Shown here: positions 11,230-22,262 of the stretch, piece after piece
How positions within the stretch are numbered: position 1 is the stretch's first letter
Layout of the letters: every line of letters begins with the position of its first letter
Source of the DNA: Flabesymbios commensalis
Lineage: Eukaryota > Annelida > Polychaeta > Terebellida > Flabelligeridae
NCBI GenBank assembly: GCA_964017125.1
Contig: OZ024902.1
Coordinates: 104,762,560 to 104,826,559 of the forward strand
DNA length: 64,000 bases
Direction of reading: 5' to 3'
Program-made: the position numbers and the translations under genes
The notes under the pieces: model-generated
What the model saw: the letters and a program-made list of their open reading frames with translations, nothing else
Databases searched by the model: none
What the model was told of the DNA's origin: nothing

Positions 11230-12340
11230 TAGGCTTACACGAACGCGGTACAGAATCAAAGGCTTTAGCAAAGTCAAGAAATATAATGTCTGTTTGACTT
11301 CCAGAGTCTAAATTTCTACTGATATCAGAATATGTATCAATTAGTTGTGTGGTAGTAGAGCGATGTTTCATAAAACCATGTTGAGCCGAATTAATTTGTG
11401 GACTGACAACCGGATAAATGTGATTGAAAACAAGTCGTTCCATAACTTTACTCACACTGTTGAGAAGTGATATTGGTCTGTAATTATCGACTTTGCATTT
11501 CTTGCCTTTTTTGTGAATTGGTACAACATTTGAATACTTCCACACTTCAGGTAATGTACAAGTTGACATACTGAGGTTAAACAGTGTGGTTAGAGAGGGG
11601 GCTAATTCATCGGCACACTCTCTCAACACCTTTAGGGGTATGTCATCGGGACCAGAGCCTTTGTTAACATCTAACCCTTTCAGTACATTGATTACATCAA
11701 TTTCAGAAAAAACTATATTAGCAAGCATGTTGTCTGACTTAACTGAAACAGCAGGTAGAGCAATTCCTGTTTTTGGAGTGGAAAATACAGAGTGAAAATA
11801 ATCATTAAACATTTTTGCTTTATCAGCGGCGTCAGTGACATCGTTTTGGCCATCAGATACCACTGCAGGTATTTGGCGAGAATTGGTATTCAGACGACAA
11901 AATGTCCAGAAGCGCTTAGCATTATTCTTCAGTGATAGGGCTAGATCAGACATAAAACTGTTACGTTTATCTCTGAGCATTAGTTTTAATTTGTTTCGCA
12001 AATATTTAAATTTGTTCCACATCTGTACATTGTTTGTTCGTTTGGCTGCAGCCCAAGCAGTGTGTATTTCTGTTCTTTGACACAGATTTGACGCTTCTCG
12101 CATTAAGGTATAATACAGAAGTTCGATTGTCAGTACTATTTTTACTTTTGTAGTTCCGCCTTGATGCATTTGTGCTTGTGGGAATTTTTGGCGTACCTGG
12201 AACACTGGCTAGGGATGGAGAGTTAGTGCAGTTTTTTCCGGCACACTCATCTTGGCCGGATTCCTATTTGTTTAGGCACCGATTCGCCTTATGTTTCTGT
12301 TCGCCACACAGGTAGCAAGTCGTTAAGCGATCTGATTGAG
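11230..12340 (-). mobile_element. LINE remnant (CR1/L2/Jockey-like) with endonuclease deleted
   Basis: Reading the minus strand 5' to 3': a CCHC zinc knuckle (CYLCGEQKHKANRC, near 12320-12280), one in-frame TAG, a Pro/Ser/Thr-rich linker, then VLYLNARSVKS, the motif that normally opens the apurinic-type endonuclease of such elements. The roughly 200-residue endonuclease that should follow is missing; after a frame shift the sequence resumes in the linker before the reverse transcriptase (NNVQMWNKFKYLRNK). The RT fingers follow: GPDDIPLKVL, VVPIHKKGKKCKVDNYRPIS, AQHGFMKHRSTTTQLI, and motif A FLDFAKAFDSVP with the first catalytic Asp. The YxDD motif, thumb and 3' end are absent. The fragment is dead. 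The exact clade cannot be named from motifs alone. Confidence 0.9.
11241..12205 (-). pseudogene. truncated reverse transcriptase frame of the LINE
   Basis: Open frame of about 320 codons whose apparent start (a GTG) is only the first codon class after an upstream TAG, so it is not a real initiation site. It covers the endonuclease-RT linker and RT motifs through FAKAFDSVPR, then runs into non-LINE residues encoded by the palindrome. It lacks the catalytic YxDD, so it cannot reverse-transcribe. This frame is the longest conserved protein signature in the window. Confidence 0.85.
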
Positions 12341-13370
12341 AATCCTACTCCTGTTGTCATTCTTGTCGATTAGTTTCCACATACTTCGCCTGGCCCAGTT
12401 TAGCCTATGAAATGCTTCACGGCGTTGCAAATTTTAACTTACCCCGATCATTTTTCTGACTGGATAGGCCTACCCACCGATCCAGCCAGATTCTCATAAA
12501 AGTTGACGAAGAAAAAGAGCATGCTAATACTAGATTCCTTGCTAATACAAAGAGCGATTTGTAGTAGAAACAACATTTTGAACGATTTTATCAGCAAAAA
12601 TGAAAACAGTTGTAATCGTTTTATTACATGAAAAAATAACCGTATCGTGTCTTTGAACACTATCACGTGATATAATAATATCCACATTTTATCTCTGTAA
12701 CGGTAATGGATAAAATTAAAATTACAAAACATCTCAACATAGACGACTAAGCGGAAATAAAATGGCTTTTTATCACGTTCAGTCTTCTATGTCGACAGAA
12801 ATAAAAGCAAGTATTCTAAAGCCTGCATTTCTGTTGATCATTTTCATCTGGAGCACAGAGTGTCTGATGTGTAATCCGGTCATGTAAGTATGGTACTAAT
12901 CCAGACCATCTTGTCAGCTGGCATCAACGTCTGCCAACTGACGACCTATACTTACACCGTCTTACTGTCAAGTACTCAAATCCAGAGTATCAAAGCCACC
13001 AAAGCTCACGGCAACCATGAACAGGTATAGTGTTTTATTGTGAACATATTTTGCAAGTCATTTTTTGCGAAATTTGCCGGAGAGTTTTTGCCTCGTGGTT
13101 CTTTTGCATTGAGATGGAAACCAGCCATATTATTGCAACGATGGACTCCAAAGGTGGTCATTTCTACAAATTCCACCTTTTGCCTCTGGTCACTGAAGGT
13201 CGTTCACTGAACGTTTCAATATCACCCGTTGATATAAATCATCCCCGGAAAGCACACGATTTTACCATTTACATTTCTCGTTCTCACTTATCTCTGTCTT
13301 GAGCACGAATTCTCTTTTAAATGAATACTTCTGTTTTTATCACTTTTGTGTTCCCACTCTGTCTTCTCAG
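12341..13370. other. no recognised feature
   Basis: AT-rich sequence upstream of the LINE remnant. The open frame at 13030-13302 has no supporting signals. Confidence 0.4.
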
Positions 13371-13446
13371 GCTTGTTCTGTTAATCCGTTTGGTGGTTTT
13401 CAGGTCCAGAGGGTTGACTAGACTAGCTGGTATGCTGAACGTCACA

Positions 13447-13694
13447 GGTACTCGCTCATCAATCAGTCAGTACCTGTGCAGTCAGTATCTCTAATCTTAA
13501 AGTATCCGCCTACAGTACCCTCTGACATCAGTACCAGCTATTTAAAGCCTTAACTACCCATAACCTTCAGTTACAGCCCGTCATCCCCCGTCATTTCTAA
13601 ACCAGATACCAGGTTTTGTGCGCGTTCACGTTTTCATAAGAGTTCTGGATAGGCCTTTATATAAACACGTTCACGAGCAGAGCATGTGGTCCAT
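13447..13694. other. weak hairpin, otherwise unassigned
   Basis: ACAGGTACT (13446) and AGTACCTGT (13474-13482) form a short imperfect foldback. Nothing else recognised. Confidence 0.35.
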
Positions 13695-13830
13695 CAAATA
13701 CAAAAGATTCAGTCAATGCTGGTTTTATGTTGGTCCAGCGTCGCAAACGGTGGTCCAGCATTAACCCGGCATTGGGTCGACATTATGGGCCATATTTGTA
13801 CACATTAAACTGACATTGGGTCGACATTTT
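13695..13830. mobile_element. 109-bp-type palindrome plus duplicated right arm
   Basis: Diverged copy: GTCAATGCTGGTTTTATGTT, CAGCGTCGCAAACGG centre and CATTAACCCGGCATTGGGTC, to about 13788. At 13801-13830 the right arm recurs in direct orientation (ACTGACATTGGGTCGACATT). Confidence 0.65.
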
Positions 13831-14380
13831 TACTGCCGACATATTCCACCCTCTCCAATGAACATGCTTTTCTAAAATCACTCATTAAAATAATATAAAC
13901 AACACCATGTGGATCAGTACCACTGGTCAATTCAGGGAGAGTTAGTGCTTTGTTTACTAGTACTTCAGTGCTGATCGTCTGCAAGTATTCGATTTACTTC
14001 TGTCAGCACTATATTTTACAGACACCAGGTTTTGCCAGCCCTGTCACAGCTGTTTGGTGATAACTCCATCAACTATCAATGGAAACTGTGCACCTCACTC
14101 TATAGTAGTCCAGAATATCTCCGGAAACGGAAACCATCCTGACAATTAAATACTAAACAATATATAAAAAGCTCAGCTTATATTCAAATTTCTAAGATAA
14201 TGAAATGTTCATATGTATAAAGCTGTTAATAACGAGAGGAACAACAGGGCTGTCCATAATCCAGTGGCAAACAAGCCTTCAACTGTTACATCAACACGTG
14301 AACACAGAAGATTGATCTTTTTTTCGTCTAGACCCCGTCGAATCTTGCATATTATCGTTCCCCGGCGCGGACGTCGCGCC
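13831..14380. other. no recognised feature
   Basis: No gene or known element seen. Confidence 0.4.
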
Positions 14381-14450
14381 AGGCCAACGCCTGCACAATG
14401 ATGTGCCAACGTCTGCGACGTTGGCACATTATTGTACAGACGTTGGTTCA
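14381..14450. mobile_element. 109-bp-type palindrome, variant arms
   Basis: CCAACGCCTGCACAATGATG pairs with CATTATTGTACAGACGTTGG around GCCAACGTCTGCGACGTTGGC. The arm middle (TGCACAATGATG) is unlike the usual ATGTTGG but is matched by its partner. Confidence 0.75.
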
Positions 14451-14838
14451 CCGAACGGGACACTGCCTGTTATCAGGCGACTCTGATTCCGAAATATGTT
14501 TCTCATTGAACTTGTTTTTGCGGCATTTTTCTGCGAACTAGGTCGGAGTGACTGACGACCTGCTCCATTTTCATGGTCATGTAATTCTAGCAGGGGACCG
14601 CTTGCTCGCCAGAGCTCGAATATTTCTACTGAATAGCGGACACCTGTGAAATACAATCACGACATACGGAATTGTTTGATTTTTGTCGATTCAAACATTC
14701 TGTCACAATACTTATCTGCAATCACCTCAGTGCAATATTTTTATATCTTAAGTCTTTCACATAATAAACAGCAGCAGAAGAATATTATGGCTTAATACCT
14801 CAGGCTCATGCTTGTCAATAACTTTATCAGAGAAAAGG
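14451..14838. other. no recognised feature
   Basis: No gene or known element seen. Confidence 0.4.
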
Positions 14839-14872
14839 GGGTCCCTGTGGCGCAGTGGGTCTAAACTGTGAT
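14839..14872 (+). repeat. tRNA-like SINE head fragment
   Basis: CCCTGTGGCGCAGTGGGTCT contains TGGCGCAGTGG, a full match to the RNA polymerase III A box. No B box follows, so only the 5' end of a tRNA-derived SINE seems to be present. Confidence 0.4.
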
Positions 14873-15244
14873 GAGATTTTTGTCTTTAAATTGGAAAATC
14901 TTGGCTTTTGACATTATTGATGCATTATCATGCCTTTCTGACTGACATCATGCCATTGGTGTACCCGATACATTTGATTTGTGTCTGCTTGCACAAGAAA
15001 ATAGAAGAGAAAGAAATTTACATAATTATTATCACTCACTTTTATGGATAGGCTTTCACCAGTATTTATGTAAACTATCTAGCGATCGCATATGAATAAC
15101 ACAATTTTATGGAATGTACGATTGTATTATTTAAAAACTGCAGACGGCAACGCAGTCAACAGTACATGTCTTATACATCTGAGGACGCAAAAGGTCATGG
15201 CGATTGATTTCCCTTCAAATTATTATCAGCAGTCCTGCCATACA

Positions 15245-15300
15245 GAGGCAAACAGTAGTAACTGCTTACTTTTCAAGTAAGCAGTTACTGTTGTTTGCCT
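15245..15300. repeat. CAGTAACTGCTTACTT foldback, copy 1
   Basis: AGGCAAACAGTAGTAACTGC and its partner form 26-nt arms around TTTC. The inner stem is the same as in copies at 19459 and 22879; the outer GGCAAACA is specific to this copy. Confidence 0.8.
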
Positions 15301-15959
15301 TTGCGTGAGGTGCCAGAAGAAGATCTTCACGCCAGCCGCGGCTCTCACATAACTGACCCTTCTAATTCACGTTACGCCCTATCAAAGGTAACCAATTTTG
15401 ACAGCAATCTGACTAGCGGTTTAGGAGCGCTTTGCCCTGCTGCCACCATATCACCGCACGGACGGAAACCAGAGATTCAGGACTCTAACTGACAGGTAAA
15501 CTCAGAGACGCTGGCCCAATGTCGGTCCAGCGTTTGCCTTGATTTGACTGAGTCTGAGTACAGGTAAACGTGGCAGTTAAGGACCGCTACTTGACCTTTG
15601 ATTCAGTGATGTAACTTCTCCCTGCGTAACCTCTGTATAACCTAAATATATCCCCCGGGCGAGACCGCTAACCACGTAATGTAGCAATTTGATTTAAAAT
15701 GATTTGGTATATACATATTAATTTGGATTTTCAAGTAGCACATGTGCTAAAACAAAGGATCTTTTTATTATTTAATTTTACAGATGCATCAATTTGATAT
15801 CAGTAAATTGTAAATGGCGGAGATGCTAAGGATATTTGAATTTGCCCACACCACACAGAACTTCTTTAAATGTATTGTAACATTTTTCTAAGTATACTGA
15901 ACGTTTAATTTATCAGCCATCATTAACTTTCATCAAGCACCATTTTTTATGTTAATGAT
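15301..15959. other. no gene; half-element remnant near 15510
   Basis: GAGACGCTGGCCCAATGTCG near 15508-15545 is a half copy of the 109-bp palindrome. The rest is unassigned. Confidence 0.4.
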
Positions 15960-16198
15960 TCTTTAACCGGCAAGTTATTTAATTTGAATTTTCACGCACT
16001 TGAAGTTGTGTCTCGCTGACGCGATCCACAACTTCAAGTGAGTGAAAATTATTCAGATTTGACAAAAATGGAGGTCAGCTATATTGAAATCTTGTTGATT
16101 GATGTCACGTTTGATCTTTAATATGTTGAAAATCTTAATGCACTGATAGAAAACATGAAAAACCCGAATATATTCGGAACCGACGGTTAAAGTGTTAA
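15960..16198 (+). mobile_element. TTAA-type MITE, CTTCAAGTG-hairpin family (subfamily 1)
   Basis: CTTTAACCGGCAAGTTATTT, then TTTTCACGCACTTGAAGTTG, loop TCTCGCTGACGCGATC, CACAACTTCAAGTGAGTG, the body ATTATTCAGATTTGACAAAA, and the right end GACGGTTAAAGTGTTAA. The outermost left TTAACCC appears lost. Confidence 0.85.
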
Positions 16199-16861
16199 CC
16201 CATGTATTTCTGCGCATCCCCCTGGATTTGTTGACCCTGCTCAGCCACCTCTACCTATCAATTAAGTAACATTCACCAGTGTTCACGTATTCTATATGTA
16301 GATAAGATGTTATGTGGTTATAATCTATCATCTGTATCACACCCAGGTGTTCTCGCTCGTCATGACATGGCCAGCGGATCCTGCAATATGCCTGGAATTG
16401 TTCCCAGAAGCGCTGACAAGGTTAACAAGCTGGGAGCGTTCTTCCGAGGTATGCGTATGGCGTGGCTCTCCCATACTTACAGTCATTTCTGGACGTGTGG
16501 ACAAGCCGTGACCTGTGTAAGCCAGAGTTCACGAACTCTGCACTACCTGGCAGTCTCATTCTACTCTCCCATTTTTTCTCTTCATTTTTTATTTCGCCAG
16601 CAATCAGAGGTGTTAGGATGAGTATTAATAAACAGAGTATAATAACAAGGAACAATGGTCGGCATAATAGTTTATCATCAAACTTGGTAGATGGTTTAAG
16701 TATAAAATATCATATTTTGTTGATTCTAACCCGTTCCAGATAAAACCTCAGAGGGGTACAGCAGGCCCTGATGACGAATGTCTATGCCATTGGAAATGGA
16801 AATTCCTTGGTAGTACAAATCAAATATTGTATTAAGTTGGTTGTACATATACACACGAGCT
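16199..16861. other. no supported gene
   Basis: Several overlapping open frames on both strands (16307-16655), including a minus-strand one with a hydrophobic start. Frames are open in parallel and none has convincing splice sites, so no gene is called. Confidence 0.4.
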
Positions 16862-16952
16862 CCCTAGAAAACACCAGGAATTGCCCAACTTTGTATTAAC
16901 GCTGGGTCACCTTCAGAGATGATGGCCCAACGTTGTACCTACATCGTCCTGG
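16862..16952. mobile_element. 109-bp-type palindrome, heavily diverged
   Basis: CCCTAGAAAACACCAGG resembles the left end; internal AACGCTGGGTCACC and GATGATGGCCCAACGTT are remnants of the central stem. Palindromy is mostly lost. Confidence 0.45.
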
Positions 16953-17225
16953 ATCATCCGGTATACTGTAGTATAATAAAGCTCTGGGATGGAGGGACCG
17001 GGATATAAGTCCCCCCCCCCCCCAGGAGATACTCTGCGGGTAATCCCACGAGGAATGTGATCTCATTAATATACCACGTCGGGTTCAAAAGACTAGCCTG
17101 CAATATTAGTGACCTATTCGACCTTGAATCACATCGGATTGATTTGGGTATATTCCAATTTGGTCTTTATGGAGCATGGAGGCTGTGCTCTCACACCATG
17201 CCGGTCTTGCCCTGACCAAGGTCTT

Positions 17226-17288
17226 TTGTAGGCTACGTATGTCTGTCTGGGCCTGTTACAGGCCCAGACAAACATACGTAGCCTACAA
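17226..17288. repeat. 30-bp-arm hairpin
   Basis: TTGTAGGCTACGTATGTCTG opens a 30-nt arm that matches the right arm at 29 of 30 positions; the loop is TTA. No other copy noticed. Confidence 0.85.
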
Positions 17289-18118
17289 CATTTTTATCTG
17301 ACACCTATCAACCCCAATCCCTGAATTCTAAATGTAAACACAACCACCGGGCTCTGTGGAGCTATTTAGCTGGGGAACTGGTGGCATTGATCATGTACGT
17401 ATTTATTTATTCCACCCACCTCCAAGTGGTGCGATCAAAGCACTGGCTGCAATAAGTATATGTTTTCCTCTCGGCCATTTAAATACATAGCGTAAAACAC
17501 CCTGAGGGCCTATATGGCGCTCCCAGGAAGGTGCTACGGCTCCTGGATTTGGCGAGAAACATGTAATCCAATTTCGGGTTCAACCATATTTATGAGTTAT
17601 ATCCAGTTATGACACCTACACTCAGTAACAATCATCACTTTATGCCGAGAAATTACACCGATGCTTGCTTATGTAAATAGGTTTATGCACCATCAGCTTT
17701 GCTGACAATGCTCTTTTATCCACCCCCATGCATGTACATAGCCTTTTAGAATTGCAGAGCCATAAAAAAATAGATATATAAAATTAAGACAATACTGTAA
17801 GTTTACCTAAATGCACACGTATACCAAGCATATATTTGTATATTCCGTGCATTCTGTGTGTAGATGTGTAGCTATATTTATACGGCCATGTATGACTATT
17901 TACATAGATAGAGTCTTGTAGGTATTCGGGGTTAGATTGGTTAGGCCTATGTGGTCTGGAGCCTGGATCGCTGTGTATTAGGACTAATAGATTGGTTATG
18001 TGCTGGCGTCTGGATCTCCATGTATTAGGACTAATTAAGGGGTGCACGGCAGGTCGTGGACGCGGAACGTCTTACCTGGAGACGGTGGGAAAATGTTACC
18101 GGCAACACGGAATGGGCT
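17289..18118. other. no recognised feature
   Basis: AT-rich sequence without a gene or known element. Confidence 0.4.
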
Positions 18119-18240
18119 GAGCAGCTGCTCTCTCAGATGATCCCGGACAAGCGATGGCGCAATGCTGGTCCAGCGTCGCAGACGCTGGACCAGCATCGCG
18201 CCATCGCTGGCTGAATACGCCTCTGTGAGCAGCTGCTCTC
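18119..18240. mobile_element. 109-bp-type palindrome core between 14-bp direct repeats
   Basis: Core 18150-18208 is a near-perfect palindrome (AGCGATGGCGCAATGCTGGT, CAGCGTCGCAGACGCTG centre). It is flanked by exact copies of GAGCAGCTGCTCTC at 18119-18132 and 18227-18240. The repeat word is itself largely self-complementary. Confidence 0.75.
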
Positions 18241-19458
18241 ACCCGATGACCTGATAAGCGCAACAAGATAAGCCAGTAAATACCTGCAGAACAGATCTAA
18301 TACATCTCACCAATAGACCACCTCCCCTCCCCTGGATAGTGACCCTCTGGTCAGACTAAAGCAAAGAGCCTATGCATATACCCTCTTTGACTAAAGCTCG
18401 GGTACCACCAGACACACACCGAAAATACACATCAAATTAACTCAAAGTTCTCAATAAAAATTACACTGCTATGTAAAGTGGGAATTTGGGTTTCGGCGTG
18501 GACGACCTGTCCAACATGTCGCAGGTCCCTATGTACAGTGCTCCAAACGATTCGATGGTTTTCAATGACAACAGCTTAATGCGATCTTTAAAATGTATTT
18601 TTTCCTACGAATATCTATCTGAAACGGAAAAATCAAGCATATGAAATGAATCAAATGAAGTGTTTAGAGTGCGAGATGGGCTGATCTCATCATACGTCTC
18701 GTAGTAAAAGTCAACATCATGACACTGAGTGCGAGAAGAATATGGATTGTGTGGCTTCCGTCTCTCATAATATCATATTAGAATGCTGAAAGGCTCAATT
18801 ATCATATTGGATATGAAAGGGTGTCGCTCCTAGTTTGTGAAGTTGCAGATACACCCTTCAATTCCAAGATGACGAAATGATAATCAGATGCAGACAAATG
18901 TTTTGTATCCCCTTATCATGTAGTATGGAAAGAATCGTTATAACAATGCTCACAACACTTTTAAATATGCAAAAAACATTGTTATATCTTTTTTTTTGTT
19001 AATTGCCACTCTGGCGTGATATGCAGGGCAGTATCAGAGATGTACGTGAGGAAGTAGGGTCTACACTATACATCATAGTGGCATCTGATGCATGTAGTCT
19101 GGCTAATGGTATCAAACACTATTTTTTCGAGCAAAACTGTAACTTCCTGGGGTGTGAGCGATCTGTCAATGGCGTGCGGATGCGGATGTTAGGTTTTTAA
19201 TCTACCTCGGTTTTTGCTGGATATGTTACGGGCCGATCATAAGTCTTTTCACGCAAGCGTATCAAAGTGCATCCTTCGTCGCAAGGGCGACGGATACCAC
19301 TAATTCAGTGTGGCGTCTATTTCTCTGGTTTATATTAGGTTGGGTTTGTCGGGGATTGCTGTTAGATTCCCCAGCTGTGGGGATGCCCTGTTCATAATGA
19401 CGTCAAATCTCAGAAAGAAAACGTACAGCTCACTGCAGATACACGTTTGACAGCCACA
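18241..19458. other. no gene; weak foldback near 18810
   Basis: ATATGAAAGGGTGTCGCTCC and TTGCAGATACACCCTTCAAT form a poor inverted repeat that resembles the 51927 hairpin. The rest is unassigned. Confidence 0.4.
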
Positions 19459-19535
19459 CTGCTCCGCAAAGCTAAAAGGCAGTAACTGCTTACTTGAAAA
19501 GTAAGCAGTTACTGCCTTTTGGCTTTGCACGGCAG
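19459..19535. repeat. CAGTAACTGCTTACTT foldback, copy 2
   Basis: 77-bp near-perfect palindrome: CTGCTCCGCAAAGCTAAAAG at the left and GGCTTTGCACGGCAG at the right, with the shared inner stem CAGTAACTGCTTACTT. Confidence 0.85.
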
Positions 19536-19680
19536 CACACATACATATATACCGCTAGATTTGATGGATACCCCGTAGATTATCCTCCCAGCATGGTCCA
19601 CTGGATGCGCATATCTGATGGGCGATAATAAACATAATTGTGAGCACGTGAGACAGTTGTGGTCTGCCTAGCGTGACACA

Positions 19681-19741
19681 CTGATCTAACGTCTGGTCAA
19701 TGCTGGATCAACGTCACCACGTCCATTCAGCATTGGTTGTG
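19681..19741. mobile_element. 109-bp-type palindrome, degenerate
   Basis: GTCAATGCTGGATCAACGTC, ACGTCCATTCAGCATTGG; family words recognisable but palindromy weak. Confidence 0.45.
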
Positions 19742-19753
19742 TATGGGTTTTCT

Positions 19754-19868
19754 AATATTATCAAGGAGGTTATTCATATAACCTCCTTGATATTATCAAG
19801 AAGGTTATATTTCGTATAACCTCCTTGGTATTATCAAGGAGCTTATTTTTAAACTCCTTGATATTATG
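19754..19868. mobile_element. array of three AAGGA mini-hairpins with 9-bp spacers
   Basis: AATATTATC, 26-bp hairpin (AAGGAGGTTAT..ATAACCTCCTT), GATATTATC, 29-bp hairpin (AAGAAGGTTATA..TATAACCTCCTT), GGTATTATC, 24-bp hairpin (AAGGAGCTTA..AAACTCCTT), GATATTATG. All spacers are exactly 9 bp and are near-identical. The hairpins differ from each other in stem and loop, so this is not simple tandem duplication of one unit. Confidence 0.8.
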
Positions 19869-19905
19869 AAGGTTGTCTGATCTTTGCTTATTATTCAGAA
19901 GACCA

Positions 19906-20076
19906 GGGCCCATATTTTTGTACAAGTTACGAAATATCGTATATATCGATATATACGATATAATGGTATATATCGATATATACGATATATCGTTGGCTTC
20001 GGATTGGTCGAGATGGCCATTTCGACCAATCCAAAGCCTACGATATATCGTCAGTTGTACGAGAATATGAGACCAG
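19906..20076. mobile_element. CGATATATCG / GGCTTCGGATTGGTCGAG foldback, copy 1
   Basis: Ends resemble GGGCCCATATT..TGTACAAGTTACGA and TGTACGAGAATATGAGACC. Inner stem GGCTTCGGATTGGTCGAG pairs with TTCGACCAATCCAAAGCC. The left arm carries an extra run of TATATCGATATATACGATAT palindromes not seen in the other copies. Confidence 0.8.
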
Positions 20077-22262
20077 GCTGGACTAGTCAGCTCATTATAT
20101 GCATTGATGCATTTCATCCACAAGTAGCTCCGCATCCACTGCGTCCCCTAGCGAATCGACCGGTATCAGTGTTTTCTGGGTACTTTAGGATTTAAGTGGC
20201 CTGCTGAGGTAGCCTACTCTGAGTACCCACAAATAAAAATCCTTTCATGTGAGCGTCTGTCGTAACCAGGACTGAGCACTGCCTTGTTTATATCAATTAG
20301 ACTACTCTACTATGTATATATGTCTACTTTGATTTAGAGAGTCATGGGGACCACTTACATATGGTGTACTTGTCCACTCCATCAAGCTGCTAGCACCTCA
20401 CGCTGACCCTGGGCTGTTTTAACTAATCATGGATATATAGTCGTTTTTAACCTTTTTATTTGAGGTATGCGCAATAAACGTCAAGGACGTTGATTCCACG
20501 TCGCAACAACGTCATGTGCCCAGTGACATATACCTCACCTGGCCGTAAACTGATACATCTCAAGCTGACAATATAACTTCAGAAATCAAGACACTTTATT
20601 ATAATTATACAGGTATAGATATTGTAGGTCTCTGTCGCCAAAGTAAACTTTTTATTTGTTGAGGTCACAGGGAGCTCACGGGGACCTCACGGTGTGAGGA
20701 CACGGTAAGGGGCCGTGTAGCGGGGCCGCAATTAGCATTGTTTATAAGTCTGGCGTATTGATGGTGGCACATGGATCGCCCCCTGGCGAGTACATGAAAC
20801 GTCAGGACCGGGGCGGGGGTAGGAGCTGGCGCCTGGGCTCAGCTGGGGGTGGCAGCGGGGTGAGATGGCAGGGGCATCCCTACCCCCCCCCCCCCCCATC
20901 CCGATCCCGGCAATCCCAGGAACACCCCTCATACACCGGGATATCCCTGCTAACGGAATCCTCAGGCCAAAACCGACTCAAGGACGGGCCAGCGTTGTAC
21001 ACACTGGCCCGTCTTTGCGCCGGGGTGGGGCTAAATCTGAGATGATGTGACCTTGTGTTATCAGACAGGAAATGACCGCCTGACCCGGACTTCGCATGCT
21101 TCTACTCAGTACCGCTGTTCATCACTGCCTTATGTGCCTCCTGACTCTAGTACCCCTACAGTACCCATTAACCCCTTGGCGCCTACAGGCTAATGTTTAC
21201 ACCATTACATGGGCTGGCGTCACTGGCTACCACAACCATCTGTACACCTTGTCTGGTACTGATGTAAGAACTTTAAAGTGCTTCACGGAAGAAAACGTAC
21301 AGCTGTTATCAGCAACATGTACCTTGTTTCTTGCACAGTTGACATCTAGAAATAACAGCTCGTTGTTTCTTATTGCTTATGTTTGTTGTGCTTTCATTTG
21401 TCAACTAATTGTAATATAACTTAGAGGTTACTCTCTACAATCTTCATGGTGTTGACTACTCTTGGTTTTCTGATACATGCAAGTCTTGCTGTTGCAATAA
21501 TATTCTACTCTCCTTTTGTTGCATTACTGATACTGGTAGTCAATTTCCTGCCCTTTTACTGACTCTATAGTCCATGATGTTCATTACCTGATTACAATCA
21601 TTGTTCCCTCCTAACCACTGTTATTGGTCTTATATTATCGACATCTACTTCAGATTATCTACTCTCATTGCCGTGATATTATTGCTGCCATCTACAAATA
21701 TCAGGGAAATAAAAGTAACTACAGATTTTCTGTTTTCCGTTGATACCTTTTATTCCACTTAAGGATTTTGACATCTTTGTTTATAATGCTTGTTGTTGTC
21801 GTTAGTGTTGTTGTTCGTTATGATTCTCTCTTATCCCTTTAATTGTGATTATTCTTTCTTGCAATTTGCATGGTGTATACTTTCATATTAAATTGCGCAG
21901 ATTTGGTTAACTTTTTTCTGGCAATCTAAGGTTGTGACTGTTTGCTGTTGCTATAGCCAGCAATCACAGTGTCTGTTGTCACTGCTGCAGTCAAACTTAC
22001 TATTTCAAGGCTTTTGTTCATTACTTCTCGGTGATGTGCTTCTAATGATAAGCCAATACAGCAGCTTAAGTTTTATTAGTACTTTTACATAAGTGCGTCC
22101 CAATGTTTCTTTTTTTGGTTAATCCTGATGACATTATTAACAGCCTCAGTCTTGCTTGTTTTTAGCCAGAGCAAGGCAACTATATAACAATTAGTATCCT
22201 TCGTTACTCAAATCCATAACGTAGGACCAGCAAAGTCATATACGGACTTCCACAATGGCTTT
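20077..22262. other. no gene; GC-rich patch then T-rich stretch
   Basis: 20700-21030 is GC-rich with G and C runs and a short GGACGGGCCAGCG / CTGGCCCGTCTTTG inverted repeat at 20979-21020. 21400-22200 is T-rich with many TTGTTGTTG words. No coding signal was recognised. Confidence 0.45.

Noticed and set aside
16307-16655. Small gene, including a minus-strand frame with a signal-peptide-like start
   Set aside because: The hydrophobic run is read from a T-rich tract with a TTG start; three frames open in parallel; no splice support.
10504-19868. CRISPR array
   Set aside because: The mini-hairpin arrays have 9-bp constant parts and only 2-3 hairpins, no leader or cas genes, and lie in animal-type DNA.
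20979-21020. Member of the 109-bp palindrome family
   Set aside because: GGACGGGCCAGCG / CTGGCCCGTC pairs, but family ends and loop are absent and the region is GC-rich.
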